This document shows, one piece after another, positions 16,851 to 24,584 of a stretch of 35,585 nucleotides of DNA. The stretch comes from Amycolatopsis rhizosphaerae (GTDB taxonomy: Bacteria > Actinomycetota > Actinomycetes > Mycobacteriales > Pseudonocardiaceae). A program made the translations under genes and the position numbers. Under the pieces are notes generated by a model. That model was not told the DNA's origin and did no database searches. It saw nothing but the letters and a program-made list of their open reading frames with translations. The DNA lies in contig NZ_VJWX01000014.1 in the NCBI RefSeq assembly GCF_007713715.1, positions 1 through 35,585 on the forward strand, in the 5' to 3' direction. How positions within the stretch are numbered: the stretch's first letter is position 1; each line of letters opens with the position of its first letter.

Positions 16851-17708
16851 TCACACCACCCGTTCTCGGACCCGGCCGAACAGCCCCGCCGGGCGGGCCA
16901 GCAAGATGATCAGCAGCACGGCGAACACCATGATGTTGCTGAACTCGGCGCCCAGGTAGCGCGCCGTCACCGACTCGATGAGCCCGACCGCGAGGCCACC
17001 GACCAGAGTTCCGGGCAGCGACCCGAAGCCGCCGATGGCCAGTGCGACGAATCCCTTGAGCGCCAGTGCGGCGCCGAGGGTGGCCACCGCGTAGGTCTTC
17101 GGGCCGACGAACAAGCCGAGTACCCCGGCCAGCGCGCCGGAGAATGCGAAGGCACCGAACACCAGCCGTCTGGTATTGATGCCGCGCAGCACAGCGGCCT
17201 CGCGATCTTCCGACATGCCGAGCAGCGCGAGCCCGAGCAGCGTCCGCTTCCCCCACTGCCCGAGCACCACGACCAGGACCACGGCGAGGATCAGCAGCAC
17301 GATCTCCACCGGATAGACCCGGCCGCCGAACACGGTCACGACCTCGTTCGAGCCGAAGAAGGGCACCGTCAGCGGCTGGCCACCCCAGACGAGCTGAGCG
17401 GCGCCGTTGAGCAGGGTCGACACACCGAGCGTGGTGACGAGTTGCGTCTCGTGCGATGCGGCGGGGCGGACGGCGAACCGCTCCTCCAGCCCCGCCAGCA
17501 CGAGCACGACCACCGCGGCCAGCACGGCGACGACCGCGGCGGGCAGCCGGAAGGTAACCAGTCCCGTGTAGGCGACGAAGGTCCCGACCATCATCAACTG
17601 CGCATGGGCGAAGTTGAACGTGCGCGAGGAGATGAAGACGATGTTGTAGCCGATCGCAACCAGTGCGTACACCGCACCGAGTGCGAGGCCAGACCAGATC
17701 AGGGTCAT
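16851..17708 (-). CDS. livH: ABC importer permease, LivH-like
   Basis: A 285-residue integral membrane permease. The start MTLIWSGLALGAVYALVAIGYN is characteristic of LivH. SRTFNFAHAQLMMVGTF follows near residue 28, and GIGGFGSLPGTLVGG-type glycine-rich sequence (ALAIGGFGSLPGTLVGGLAV) near residue 220 is the coupling-helix region of this family. Several hydrophobic segments fill the rest. It would pair with the LivM half of the neighbouring fusion to form the channel. The gene lies 16 bases after the binding-protein gene and 3 bases before the fusion gene. Family assignment is firm; cargo is unknown. Confidence 0.92.
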   Translation of the reverse strand: MTLIWSGLALGAVYALVAIGYNIVFISSRTFNFAHAQLMMVGTFVAYTGLVTFRLPAAVVAVLAAVVVLVLAGLEERFAVRPAASHETQLVTTLGVSTLLNGAAQLVWGGQPLTVPFFGSNEVVTVFGGRVYPVEIVLLILAVVLVVVLGQWGKRTLLGLALLGMSEDREAAVLRGINTRRLVFGAFAFSGALAGVLGLFVGPKTYAVATLGAALALKGFVALAIGGFGSLPGTLVGGLAVGLIESVTARYLGAEFSNIMVFAVLLIILLARPAGLFGRVRERVV

Positions 17709-17724
17709 CGCGAAACTCCCGCCG

Positions 17725-18933
17725 TCATGCGCCGGGGTGACCGAACTGCCCGTTCAGGACCTTCGATGGCACCACGAAGGTGAATGCGTCGGGGTCCGCG
17801 TTGGGGGCGTGTGAGGTCGAAGAGAAGTGGTAGCGCGAGACCACCGCCGTGCCCGCCGCCTGCTGCACCTCGGGCTTCTCGAGCGACTTGGCCAGCGCGG
17901 CCCCGTCGGTGGATCCGGCGTCCTTCGCCGCGGCGGCCAGCATCGCGAACACGTCGTAGTTGTAGGCGAGGACCAGGTTCCCCGGGATCTTGCCCAGGCC
18001 CGACATCGTCGTCACCATCGCGTTGACCTTCTGGTCGGCAGGATCGAAGGAGGTGCTCTTGAAGACCTCCATCAGCAGGTTCGCCACCTGCGGTGTGCCC
18101 AGCACGCCTGCCGGCGGCGGGGACGACACTAGACTGGTCGCCGAGACCGAGGTGTTCCCGAGTAACGGCACGTTCCAGCCGAGCTTCTGCAGGCTCTGCA
18201 GCAGGTACCCGACCGGCGCTCCATACCCGTCGACGATCAGCGCCTGCGGATTCTTCGCCTGCAGGTTCTGCAACTGCGGCGTCATGTCCAATGAGGACAC
18301 GTCGTACTGCTCGTTGCCCACCATCGGAATCCCGGCCGCGCTCAGGGCCTGCTGCGTTTGCGCTCCGAAGGTCTGCCCGTAGGCGCTGTTGCCGTGAATC
18401 ACGCCGACCGAGGTGTAGCCCTTCTGCTTGATGTGGGCGACGAATCCACGGAGCTGGTCCACCGGTCCCGGTGCGATGTCGAAGTTGAGCGGGAACTGCT
18501 TGGGATCGGCGGAGTCCTTCGTCGGCCCGATGTTGAACGCGAGGACCTTGTTCTGCTTGAGGATCGGCAGGGTCGCGCTCGCGACCGTGGACGGCCCCGA
18601 GTTGAGGAACACGTCCGGCTTGCTGTCCGACGCCAGTGCCTCACGGAGCTTCGTGACCGCGGTCGTCACGTCACCGGCGTCGTCGACCACGGTCAGCTCG
18701 ACCTTGCGCCCGCCGATACCACCGGCCTTGTTGATGTCCTCGACGCCGGCCTTCGCGGCCAGTACCGAGGTCTGGGCATTCGCGGCAAGGACACCGGCCG
18801 CACTCAGCCCGCCCGTGATCAGCACGCGAAACGGGGCATCCGAACCGCCGGCCCCGGAAGAACCCGTGCTTCCGCAGGCGGTCAGGACCAGCGCCGCGGC
18901 CGTTGTGGCGGCGATGAACCTCATTGTTCTCAT
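17725..18933 (-). CDS. ABC importer substrate-binding lipoprotein (Leu/Ile/Val-binding type)
   Basis: A 402-residue periplasmic-binding-protein type 1 domain exported as a lipoprotein. The signal MRTMRFIAATTAAALVLTAC ends in a lipobox with Cys20, followed by a Ser/Gly-rich tether. The mature domain begins PFRVLITGGLSAAGVLA and includes INKAGGIGGRKVELTVVDD and YTSVGVIHGNSAYGQTFG, typical of LivK/urea/amide-binding relatives. Such proteins also bind aromatic or other carboxylates, so leucine is not implied. It is the first gene of the importer operon. The ATG is preceded by AGAGAGGA. A KstR2-type operator lies 29 bases upstream, linking the importer to the steroid regulon; uptake of HIP-like or side-chain acids is the working guess. 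Confidence 0.9.
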   Translation of the reverse strand: MRTMRFIAATTAAALVLTACGSTGSSGAGGSDAPFRVLITGGLSAAGVLAANAQTSVLAAKAGVEDINKAGGIGGRKVELTVVDDAGDVTTAVTKLREALASDSKPDVFLNSGPSTVASATLPILKQNKVLAFNIGPTKDSADPKQFPLNFDIAPGPVDQLRGFVAHIKQKGYTSVGVIHGNSAYGQTFGAQTQQALSAAGIPMVGNEQYDVSSLDMTPQLQNLQAKNPQALIVDGYGAPVGYLLQSLQKLGWNVPLLGNTSVSATSLVSSPPPAGVLGTPQVANLLMEVFKSTSFDPADQKVNAMVTTMSGLGKIPGNLVLAYNYDVFAMLAAAAKDAGSTDGAALAKSLEKPEVQQAAGTAVVSRYHFSSTSHAPNADPDAFTFVVPSKVLNGQFGHPGA

Positions 18934-18956
18934 GATGTCCTCTCTGGACCTCAGCA

Positions 18957-18975
18957 AGCCAACCAAGCGCTTGAT
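18957..18975 (-). promoter_or_regulatory. KstR2-type operator, importer operon
   Basis: ACCAAGCGCTTGAT (18962-18975) matches AnCAAGnnCTTGnT fully. Reading toward the importer genes, the operator runs into the weak -10-like TTGGCT (18962 to 18957), with the same offset as the ipd promoter. It is 29 bases upstream of the binding-protein start. Confidence 0.75.
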
Positions 18976-18976
18976 C

Positions 18977-19341
18977 AGGGGAGCGTAGTTTTCGCTTGCG
19001 GCGCGCGTCAAGCAATCCGGGGTGCCGTTACTCCGGCGGTCCGTTCAGTGACCGATCGAAGCGATCAGCGGTCTCAGCACCAGGGCGAGAACCCGTTGGG
19101 TCACGACGATAGCCCTCGCGGGGAACCGTCCATCCCGGACAGCGCCCGCCGCGAAACCCTCTGCCGCCGCCACCTCACGCGCGACACCGGCAACCGGTCT
19201 CACCCGAGCGCTGCCGGCCGTCTTTGCACGGCGTCAGAGCCATCAGCAGAGAAGTGATCCGGAACCGAGACGCCGCGGGCCGGACAGGTCTGGCCGCGGC
19301 ACGTTTCGAGCCGCATGAGGCCCTTCTTGACGCGCGGCATG
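18977..19341. other. Intergenic stretch without a recognisable gene
   Basis: This is most of the 511-base divergent gap between the importer operon and the TetR gene at 19445. I see no gene with family features, no RNA gene and no clear hairpin in this part. The regulatory sites lie at its two ends. Confidence 0.6.
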
Positions 19342-19370
19342 ATTTTCCGGAAAATTACCAAGCATTTGCT
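19342..19370. promoter_or_regulatory. AT-rich palindrome plus near-consensus KstR2-type operator before a TetR gene
   Basis: ATTTTCCGGAAAAT (19342-19355) is a perfect 14-base palindrome in otherwise GC-rich DNA. One base later ACCAAGCATTTGCT (19357-19370) matches the operator consensus with one mismatch. The TetR gene starts 75 bases downstream, so it is probably controlled by itself or its paralogues. The first palindrome may be a second, different operator. Confidence 0.6.
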
Positions 19371-19444
19371 CAACTGCTACGCCGGGAGGGGCTGCCTGGC
19401 GGGTCCGGAAGGTCACGTGTGAGCCCTTGGAGAGGTGGGGCCGC

Positions 19445-20059
19445 ATGAAAGAGCAACAGGAACGCCGCGTGGTGATCCTCGCCAGCGCCGCGCGGTTGTT
19501 CGCGCAGAAGGGCATCGCCGCCACGACCGTGCGCGAGATCGCCGGCAGCGTCGGCATGCTCTCCGGCAGCCTCTATCACCACTTCCCCTCCAAGGATGCG
19601 ATCGCCGGGGAGGTCGTGCGGGAGTACCTGCGGGACCTGCTGACCGGCTACCGGGCAATCATGGCGCGCGACTTCGATCCCCGCGACGCACTGCGCGAAG
19701 TCGTGTCCGCCTCGCTGGGGGCGGCGCACCGGCACCCGCACGCGACCGAGGTCTACCAGCGCGAGATGCGCCGTCTCCGCGAAAGATCGATGATCGACGA
19801 ACTCGTCGAGGCCGCGAACGAGGTGAAGCTGACCTGGCTCGCCGTGCTGTCGAAGGGACGTGAGCGGGGCGTGTTCCGGCGCGATGTCCCACTATGGGTC
19901 CTGTTCCGTTTCATCCGCGACACGCTCTTCCACGTCGATCCCGGTGAACTGGGAGAGATGACCGATCCGGCAGGCATGTTCGCCACGGCCTATCTCAAGA
20001 CCTTCCTGGACGGTTTCGCCGCGCCTGGCGCCTTCCCGGCCGCGGGCGAATCCGCATAG
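19445..20059 (+). CDS. TetR-family repressor, KstR2-type paralogue 1
   Basis: A 204-residue TetR regulator. The N-terminal DNA-binding domain (about residues 8-55) contains ATTVREIAGSVGMLSGSLYH, then HFPSKDAI, almost identical in the recognition segment to the three other TetR proteins in the window. The ligand domain has VPLWVLFRFIRDTLFHV, like KstR2's YRFIRDT region, but otherwise diverges. An upstream TTG (19427) is in frame; ATG 19445 is preferred because GGAGAGGTGGGG lies just before it. A near-consensus KstR2-type operator precedes the gene. It is divergent from the importer operon and convergent with a thiolase gene, and may control either. The ligand is probably an acyl-CoA of the pathway, by family. 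Confidence 0.87.
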   Translation: MKEQQERRVVILASAARLFAQKGIAATTVREIAGSVGMLSGSLYHHFPSKDAIAGEVVREYLRDLLTGYRAIMARDFDPRDALREVVSASLGAAHRHPHATEVYQREMRRLRERSMIDELVEAANEVKLTWLAVLSKGRERGVFRRDVPLWVLFRFIRDTLFHVDPGELGEMTDPAGMFATAYLKTFLDGFAAPGAFPAAGESA

Positions 20060-20106
20060 CCCACAACCACTGCACGCCGTCCTTGGCAGGTGGACGGGTC
20101 GGCGAA

Positions 20107-20139
20107 CGCACCGCCCGCCCCGGAACGGAAGGCGGTGCG
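20107..20139. terminator. Hairpin between convergent TetR and thiolase genes
   Basis: A perfect 9-base stem, CGCACCGCC (20107-20115) with GGCGGTGCG (20131-20139), and a 15-base loop. It lies in the 141-base gap between two convergent gene ends. There is no T-run, which is common in high-GC actinomycetes. Confidence 0.45.
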
Positions 20140-20200
20140 AGCCACCGGCCCTGCGCCGTCAGCGCGCACCACTCCCGAAGCCACTTCAAGCACGTTCCGG

Positions 20201-21424
20201 CTACGCCAGGCGTTCGAGCACCAGTGCCATGCCCTGCCCACCCGCGGCGCACATGGTCGCCACACCGATCTCCTGATCGGCCTCCTGGAGTCCGTGCAGC
20301 AACGTCGTGACGAGTCGCGCTCCGGTCTGGCCGAACGGATGTCCGAGGGCGATCGCACCGCCGTGCACGTTGACCCGCTCGACGTCGATCCCGATCTGGT
20401 CCACGCAGGGCAGCACCTGAGCCGCGAAGGCCTCGTTGAGCTCCATCAGACCGATGTCCGCAACCGCCATCCCCGCCAGCGAGAGCGCCCGCCGGACGGC
20501 CACCACGGGACCCATCCCCATCACCTCGGGGCTCAGCGCGGAGACACCCGTGGACACGATCTGCGCGAGCGGCCGGAGCCCGAGTTCCGCGGCCCGGGTG
20601 CCCGACATCACCACGAGCGCGGCCGCGCCGTCGTTGAGCGGGCAGCAGTTGCCCGCGGTCACCGTGCCGTCCTCGCGGAACACGGGTTGCAACCCGGCGA
20701 GCCGATCGACGGTGACCCCCGGCCGCGGACAGTCGTCACTGTCCACCATGGTGCCGTCCGGCAGGGCCACCGGAGTGATGTCGCGGCGAAAGAATCCGGA
20801 GGCAATGGCGGCCTCCGCGCGGCGCTGGCTCAGTGCCGCGTACTCGTCCTGTGCCGCACGACTCACCTGGTACACCTGCGCGACGTTCTCCGCGGTCTGC
20901 CCCATCGTCACGTAGAGATCGGGCAACCCGCCGTCGAGTCGAGGGTCCTTCCACGGCTGTGCCTGCGCCTCGGAGCGCGCCCGTGCCGCACTGAACCGGG
21001 GGTTGTGGGTGTCCGGCATCCCATCGGCCTTGCCGAAGCCGTATCGGGACACGCATTCCACACCGGCCGAGATGACGGTGTGCGCCTCACCGCTGCGGAT
21101 CGCGTGTGCGGCCATTCGTGTCGTGAGCAGGCTGGACGCACAGTACCGCTGCACCGTCGCGCCGGGCAGCTCGTCCAGGCCGAGCAGGACGGCGACCGCC
21201 CGGCCCAGCCCGTAACCCTGCTCGCCGGCCGGCTGCGCGCACCCCAGCAGCAACTCGTCGACCTCCGCCGGATCCAGCGCGGGAACCTGGTCGAGCGCCG
21301 CGCGGACGAGTTGCGCGGCGAGGTCGTCGGCACGCAGCTCGCGCAACGAGCCTTTGTATGCCCGGCCGATGGGCGATCGCACCGCCGCGACGAGGACAGC
21401 CTGCGGTTCATCCGTCGTGTTCAT
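20201..21424 (-). CDS. Acetyl-CoA C-acyltransferase (thiolase)
   Basis: A 407-residue thiolase with a complete active site: nucleophile Cys95 in QRYCASSLL, the NEAFAAQ motif, His in GGAIALGHPFGQTGAR, and the second Cys in CAAGGQGMA near the C-terminus. It cleaves 3-ketoacyl-CoA, releasing acetyl-CoA or propionyl-CoA. Family resemblance is to FadA-type thiolases of steroid catabolism, but it is distinct from the FadA6-like protein at 34747, so the window encodes two thiolases. The ATG has no ribosome site, and a -10 box TAGAGT ends 7 bases before it, suggesting a leaderless transcript. Operator sites lie directly upstream, shared with the divergent TetR gene at 21654. Confidence 0.9.
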   Translation of the reverse strand: MNTTDEPQAVLVAAVRSPIGRAYKGSLRELRADDLAAQLVRAALDQVPALDPAEVDELLLGCAQPAGEQGYGLGRAVAVLLGLDELPGATVQRYCASSLLTTRMAAHAIRSGEAHTVISAGVECVSRYGFGKADGMPDTHNPRFSAARARSEAQAQPWKDPRLDGGLPDLYVTMGQTAENVAQVYQVSRAAQDEYAALSQRRAEAAIASGFFRRDITPVALPDGTMVDSDDCPRPGVTVDRLAGLQPVFREDGTVTAGNCCPLNDGAAALVVMSGTRAAELGLRPLAQIVSTGVSALSPEVMGMGPVVAVRRALSLAGMAVADIGLMELNEAFAAQVLPCVDQIGIDVERVNVHGGAIALGHPFGQTGARLVTTLLHGLQEADQEIGVATMCAAGGQGMALVLERLA

Positions 21425-21431
21425 TGCCGGA

Positions 21432-21450
21432 ACTCTACCAAGCGCTTGAT
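21432..21450 (-). promoter_or_regulatory. KstR2-type operator overlapping the -10 box of the thiolase gene
   Basis: ACCAAGCGCTTGAT (21437-21450) matches the consensus fully. On the minus strand it runs into TAGAGT (21437 to 21432), sharing one T, and the thiolase ATG lies 7 bases further on. This is the same layout as the ipd promoter. Confidence 0.75.
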
Positions 21451-21469
21451 CAAACGAGAACTGGATTCA

Positions 21470-21483
21470 ACCAAGCGCTTGTC
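21470..21483. promoter_or_regulatory. Second KstR2-type operator, toward the TetR gene at 21654
   Basis: ACCAAGCGCTTGTC matches the consensus except for the last base. It is centred 33 bases (about three helical turns) from the operator at 21437, so two repressor dimers could bind the same DNA face. It probably serves the plus-strand TetR/NTF2/LLM operon. Confidence 0.7.
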
Positions 21484-21653
21484 CAACTAGTCGCCGCTGC
21501 GTATCTTCGACGGGCAGGAGCTGCACCACCGTCGCCTCGCCCCGAGGCCTGCGGCCAGGAAGGCAGCCAAAGACCACAATGGACCCGTCAGCGCCACTGG
21601 CGGACCGGATGCGGTCCGCGCTCGCGTGACACGCCAGGAGATACGGAGAGACG

Positions 21654-22241
21654 ATGGCCGAGAGGCTGCAGTCGGATCGGTCCACCGCGATCTTGCGTGG
21701 CGCGGCGAAACTGTTCGCACGCAAGGGAGTGCGGTCCACGACGGTGCGGGAGATCGCGGACGAATCCGGGGTACTCTCCGGCACCCTGTACCACTACTTC
21801 CCGTCGAAGGAAGCCATCGTCGACGAGATCGTCACGCGGTACCTCGACGCCCTGCTCTCCCGCTATCACAGGGCGCTGGCCCCGGCCGCCGATCCGCGCG
21901 CCCGGTTACACGGCCTGGTGGTGGCTTCGCTGGAGTGCGCGAAGGTGTTCCCGCACGCGACCCAGATCTACCAGAACGAACTGGGGTACCTGCGGCAGCG
22001 CCCCGGCTACGAGCGCATCAAGGCGGCCGTGTACGACGTCCAACAGGCCTGGATCGACGTCATCGAGGACGGCCGTGCGCACGGCGTGTTCCGTGACGAT
22101 GTCCCGCCGCGGATGTTCTACCGTCTGATCAGGGACGCGGTATGGTTGTCGGTCCGGTGGTACCGCCCGGACGGCTCGTACCCGATCGACCAGTTCGCCC
22201 GCGACACCACATCCGTCTTCCTGCAGGGGATCGGCCGATGA
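21654..22241 (+). CDS. TetR-family repressor, KstR2-type paralogue 2
   Basis: A 195-residue TetR regulator and the first gene of the NTF2/LLM operon. The DNA-binding domain spans about residues 10-58, with STTVREIADESGVLSGTLYH and YFPSKEAI. The ligand domain keeps KstR2-like landmarks: HATQIYQNE, FYRLIRDAVWLSVRWYRPDGSYP near the C-terminus. The ATG follows GGAGAGACG. The stop overlaps the next gene's start by four bases, so regulator and enzymes are made together. Two operators upstream suggest autoregulation and control of the divergent thiolase. The ligand is not predictable beyond being a likely CoA ester of the pathway. Confidence 0.88.
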   Translation: MAERLQSDRSTAILRGAAKLFARKGVRSTTVREIADESGVLSGTLYHYFPSKEAIVDEIVTRYLDALLSRYHRALAPAADPRARLHGLVVASLECAKVFPHATQIYQNELGYLRQRPGYERIKAAVYDVQQAWIDVIEDGRAHGVFRDDVPPRMFYRLIRDAVWLSVRWYRPDGSYPIDQFARDTTSVFLQGIGR

Positions 22242-22768
22242 GCGGGACCTGGCCTGGGGACCGGCAGCAGATCGTGGACGTGGTGGCCCGCTACTGCCGA
22301 TCGATCGACCGGCGGGACTTCGCGCTGCTGCGCACCTGCTACCACCCCGACGCAACGGAACACCACACCGGTTTCTCCGGATCGGTCGACGAGTACGTCG
22401 ACTGGCTCCGCCTCGCGCTCAGCCGCTACGCCGGCACACATCACATGCTCGGCCAGCAACTGGTGGACATCGATGGCGACGTGGCGCGGTGCGAGTCCTA
22501 CGGGACGGCGACGCACTGGGTCGGCTCGAACAGCGATCCGAAGTGGGACTACACCACGGGTTTCCGCTACGTCGACCGGATGGAGCGCCGGGACGGTCAC
22601 TGGAGGATCGCCGAACGGATCGCCGTCCGGGACTTCTCGCGCAGCGACGCCGGGCGCTTCCGGGCAAAGGAAGGCGCCGGCCCTTCCGGAAGCGCCGCGG
22701 CCGACGACCCGCTCTACCACCTGCCCGGCTGGCCGCCCGCCGCCCGTGCCGAGAAGGGTTCCCGGTGA
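22238..22768 (+). CDS. NTF2-fold (SnoaL-like) protein
   Basis: A 176-residue SnoaL/NTF2-like protein. The N-terminal helix VDVVARYCRSIDRRDFALLRTCYHPDA is the family hallmark (first 20 residues near 14-33). DGDVARCESYGTATHW and DGHWRIAERIAV form the later beta strands, and the last 35 residues are a Pro/Ala-rich tail. NTF2 enzymes act as isomerases, cyclases, hydratases or hydroxylase partners, so the reaction cannot be named. The ATG overlaps the TetR stop (ATGA), and its own stop overlaps the LLM start (GTGA). A related NTF2 gene, next to another LLM gene, lies at 24585-25073. Confidence 0.82.
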   Translation: MSGTWPGDRQQIVDVVARYCRSIDRRDFALLRTCYHPDATEHHTGFSGSVDEYVDWLRLALSRYAGTHHMLGQQLVDIDGDVARCESYGTATHWVGSNSDPKWDYTTGFRYVDRMERRDGHWRIAERIAVRDFSRSDAGRFRAKEGAGPSGSAAADDPLYHLPGWPPAARAEKGSR

Positions 22769-23688
22769 AGTTCGACATCGCACTTCCTGGCACGAATCAC
22801 CTTCCCGGCCGTTTCGGGTGGGCGCGCGAACTGCCACCAGCCGGGCTGAAGCGCATCCTGAAAGTGGCCGACGCACTCGGCTTCGCCTCGGTCACGGTTT
22901 CCGAGCACTACGCCATGCCCTACTTCGAGGTGCCGCGCCTGGGTGCCTACTGGCAGGACGCACTTTCTGTGATGGCCTTCGCCGCCGCCGCGACGGAGCA
23001 GGTCCGCATCGACGCCACCGTGCTGGTGCTGCCCTACCATCGGCCGCTCCAGCTTGCCAAGGCGCTGGCGACGATCGACGTGCTCTCCGGCGGCAGGCTC
23101 AACGTCTCGGTCGGAGTCGGCCACGCCGAGCAGGAGTTCGAGGCGCTGGGGGTACCGTTCCGGCGGCGCGGGGCGATCACGGACGAGATCCTGACGGTCT
23201 TGCACACCCTGTGGCAGGAGGACACGCCCGAGCATCACGGCGAGCACTTCGACGTTTCCGGGCTCGCCTTCGAACCGAAGCCGGTGCAGCGCCCGCGCCC
23301 GCCGATCTACGTCGGCGGGAACTCCAAGCCCGCCCTCCGCCGAGCCGCACGGCACGACGGGTGGCAGCCCAACCCCATCGGCTTCACCCTGGCGGAGATC
23401 CCGCCACTGCTGGACTACATCCGTGCACAGCCGGAGTTCGCGGGCAAGGAGGACAGTTTCGACCTGAACTGGCTGGAACACCCTTCCGATGTGGACCTGC
23501 CACACTCGTTCGCCGGCCAGGATCTGCGGGAGTACCGCGACCGGCTGGTGACGGCCTACACGAGTTCCTACCCGGCCACGGGCGTCACGCGCACCGCGAT
23601 CGGCGTCCCGCCCGGGATCGCTTCGACCGGCGAATATCTCGACTATCTGCACTGGTTCGCTGCCGAGGTCATGTCCGCCATTTCCTGA
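22765..23688 (+). CDS. Luciferase-like (LLM) flavin or F420 oxidoreductase
   Basis: A 307-residue TIM-barrel oxidoreductase of the LLM class. It shows GFASVTVSEHYAMPYFEVPR near residue 38, RIDATVLVLPYHRPLQLAKALATIDVLSGGRLNVSVGVGHAEQEFEALG (first half near residue 77), and RPRPPIYVGGNSKPALRRAA near residue 175, all typical of F420- or FMN-dependent members. Such proteins include Rv3520c of the mycobacterial cholesterol region. The reaction could be a dehydrogenation, ene-reduction or monooxygenation. The GTG start overlaps the NTF2 stop, indicating a joint product. The cofactor cannot be decided from sequence; actinomycetes commonly have F420. Confidence 0.85.
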   Translation: MKFDIALPGTNHLPGRFGWARELPPAGLKRILKVADALGFASVTVSEHYAMPYFEVPRLGAYWQDALSVMAFAAAATEQVRIDATVLVLPYHRPLQLAKALATIDVLSGGRLNVSVGVGHAEQEFEALGVPFRRRGAITDEILTVLHTLWQEDTPEHHGEHFDVSGLAFEPKPVQRPRPPIYVGGNSKPALRRAARHDGWQPNPIGFTLAEIPPLLDYIRAQPEFAGKEDSFDLNWLEHPSDVDLPHSFAGQDLREYRDRLVTAYTSSYPATGVTRTAIGVPPGIASTGEYLDYLHWFAAEVMSAIS

Positions 23689-23701
23689 CAGGGACGGTCT
23701 C

Positions 23702-24460
23702 ATGTTCGCACCTCTTGCTTTCTTCTCCTTCGTCCGGCTCACCGACCCCGCCCGATACCGGGAGTACAACGAATGGCATCAGCTCGACCATCGTCCCGAG
23801 AACCTGCTGCTGCCCGGCGTCGCGTGGGGTGAGCGCTGGGCCGCCACGGCGGACTGCGCCGAGCTGATGGCCGCACCCGCGGCCGAGTACTCGGCACTGG
23901 ACTTCGTCGCCATGTACTGGTTCCGCGACCCGGTCGAGCGCAGTGTGGCGGAATGGTCCGAACTGGCCGAGCGGTCCTTCCAATGGGGACGCCGACCTGA
24001 GTTGTCCTATGTGGAGCGCCCGTTCCTCGGTTTCTTCACACCGGTGAAGGGATATGTCGCACCCCGCGTGCTCGTGTCACCGGAGGCGCTGCCGTTCCGG
24101 CCGAACCGCGGCATCCGGTTGAGCCTGACCCGCCTTGCCGCACCCCACAGCCTCGAGGCCGAGCAGGCGTTCCGCCATTACGACACCGTGGCCATGCCGG
24201 AGCTGCTGGCCGTTCCGGGTGTCGCCGGCGGGTGGACCTTCTCGTTCAGCTACACCCAGCGCCACGCCACAACACCTCGCGACGGCGGACCGGACTTCGA
24301 ACCGGGCTCGCTTCGCCTGCGGCTGCTGTTCCTCGACGAGGACCCGGTCGAAGTGGAGCAGGAGATCCGCCGCCGGGAAGCGGCCTGGGACACCGGCAAG
24401 GCCGAGGAGTTGCTGCTGTCCGGGCCGCTGCGCAGGATCATCCCGTGGCAGGACTGGTGA
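23702..24460 (+). CDS. Protein of unknown function with a duplicated dimeric alpha/beta-barrel-like motif
   Basis: A 252-residue protein that I do not recognise as a named family. Two segments resemble each other and the EthD-type dimeric alpha/beta-barrel pattern (Tyr, acidic/aromatic, Pro-Glu, hydrophobics, then Pro-Gly): EYNEWHQLDHRPENLLLPG at 21-39 and FRHYDTVAMPELLAVPG at 157-173. This suggests an internal duplication giving one full barrel per chain. There is no signal peptide or membrane segment. Such barrels occur in ring-modifying monooxygenases, decarboxylases and isomerases. The ATG is 13 bases after the LLM stop, with AGGGACGG upstream. It is the last gene of the TetR-NTF2-LLM operon, so it probably acts with the LLM and NTF2 proteins on the same compound. 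Confidence 0.75.
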   Translation: MFAPLAFFSFVRLTDPARYREYNEWHQLDHRPENLLLPGVAWGERWAATADCAELMAAPAAEYSALDFVAMYWFRDPVERSVAEWSELAERSFQWGRRPELSYVERPFLGFFTPVKGYVAPRVLVSPEALPFRPNRGIRLSLTRLAAPHSLEAEQAFRHYDTVAMPELLAVPGVAGGWTFSFSYTQRHATTPRDGGPDFEPGSLRLRLLFLDEDPVEVEQEIRRREAAWDTGKAEELLLSGPLRRIIPWQDW

Positions 24461-24491
24461 GTCCCCAGGCCACGCAGCCGGACAACATGTT

Positions 24492-24522
24492 GCCAGTGAG
24501 GTAACACCGATCCCTCACTGGC
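24492..24522. terminator. Hairpin 1 between convergent operons
   Basis: A perfect 10-base stem, GCCAGTGAGG (24492-24501) with CCTCACTGGC (24513-24522), and an 11-base loop, 31 bases after the plus-strand operon ends. Confidence 0.6.
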
Positions 24523-24542
24523 GACGATGTCCTGCCGCGGGT

Positions 24543-24569
24543 CGCCAATCCGGCCCGGCCGGATTGGCG
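24543..24569. terminator. Hairpin 2 between convergent operons
   Basis: A perfect 12-base stem, CGCCAATCCGGC (24543-24554) with GCCGGATTGGCG (24558-24569), and a 3-base loop. It lies 15 bases beyond the stop of the minus-strand NTF2 gene and probably ends that transcript, perhaps both. Confidence 0.65.
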
Positions 24570-24584
24570 CCGCCGGTCATCACC

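Noticed and set aside
14269-18933. Leucine/isoleucine/valine importer in the strict sense
   Set aside because: The family also carries many other acids, and the operator and surroundings point to a catabolic substrate. The cargo is left open.
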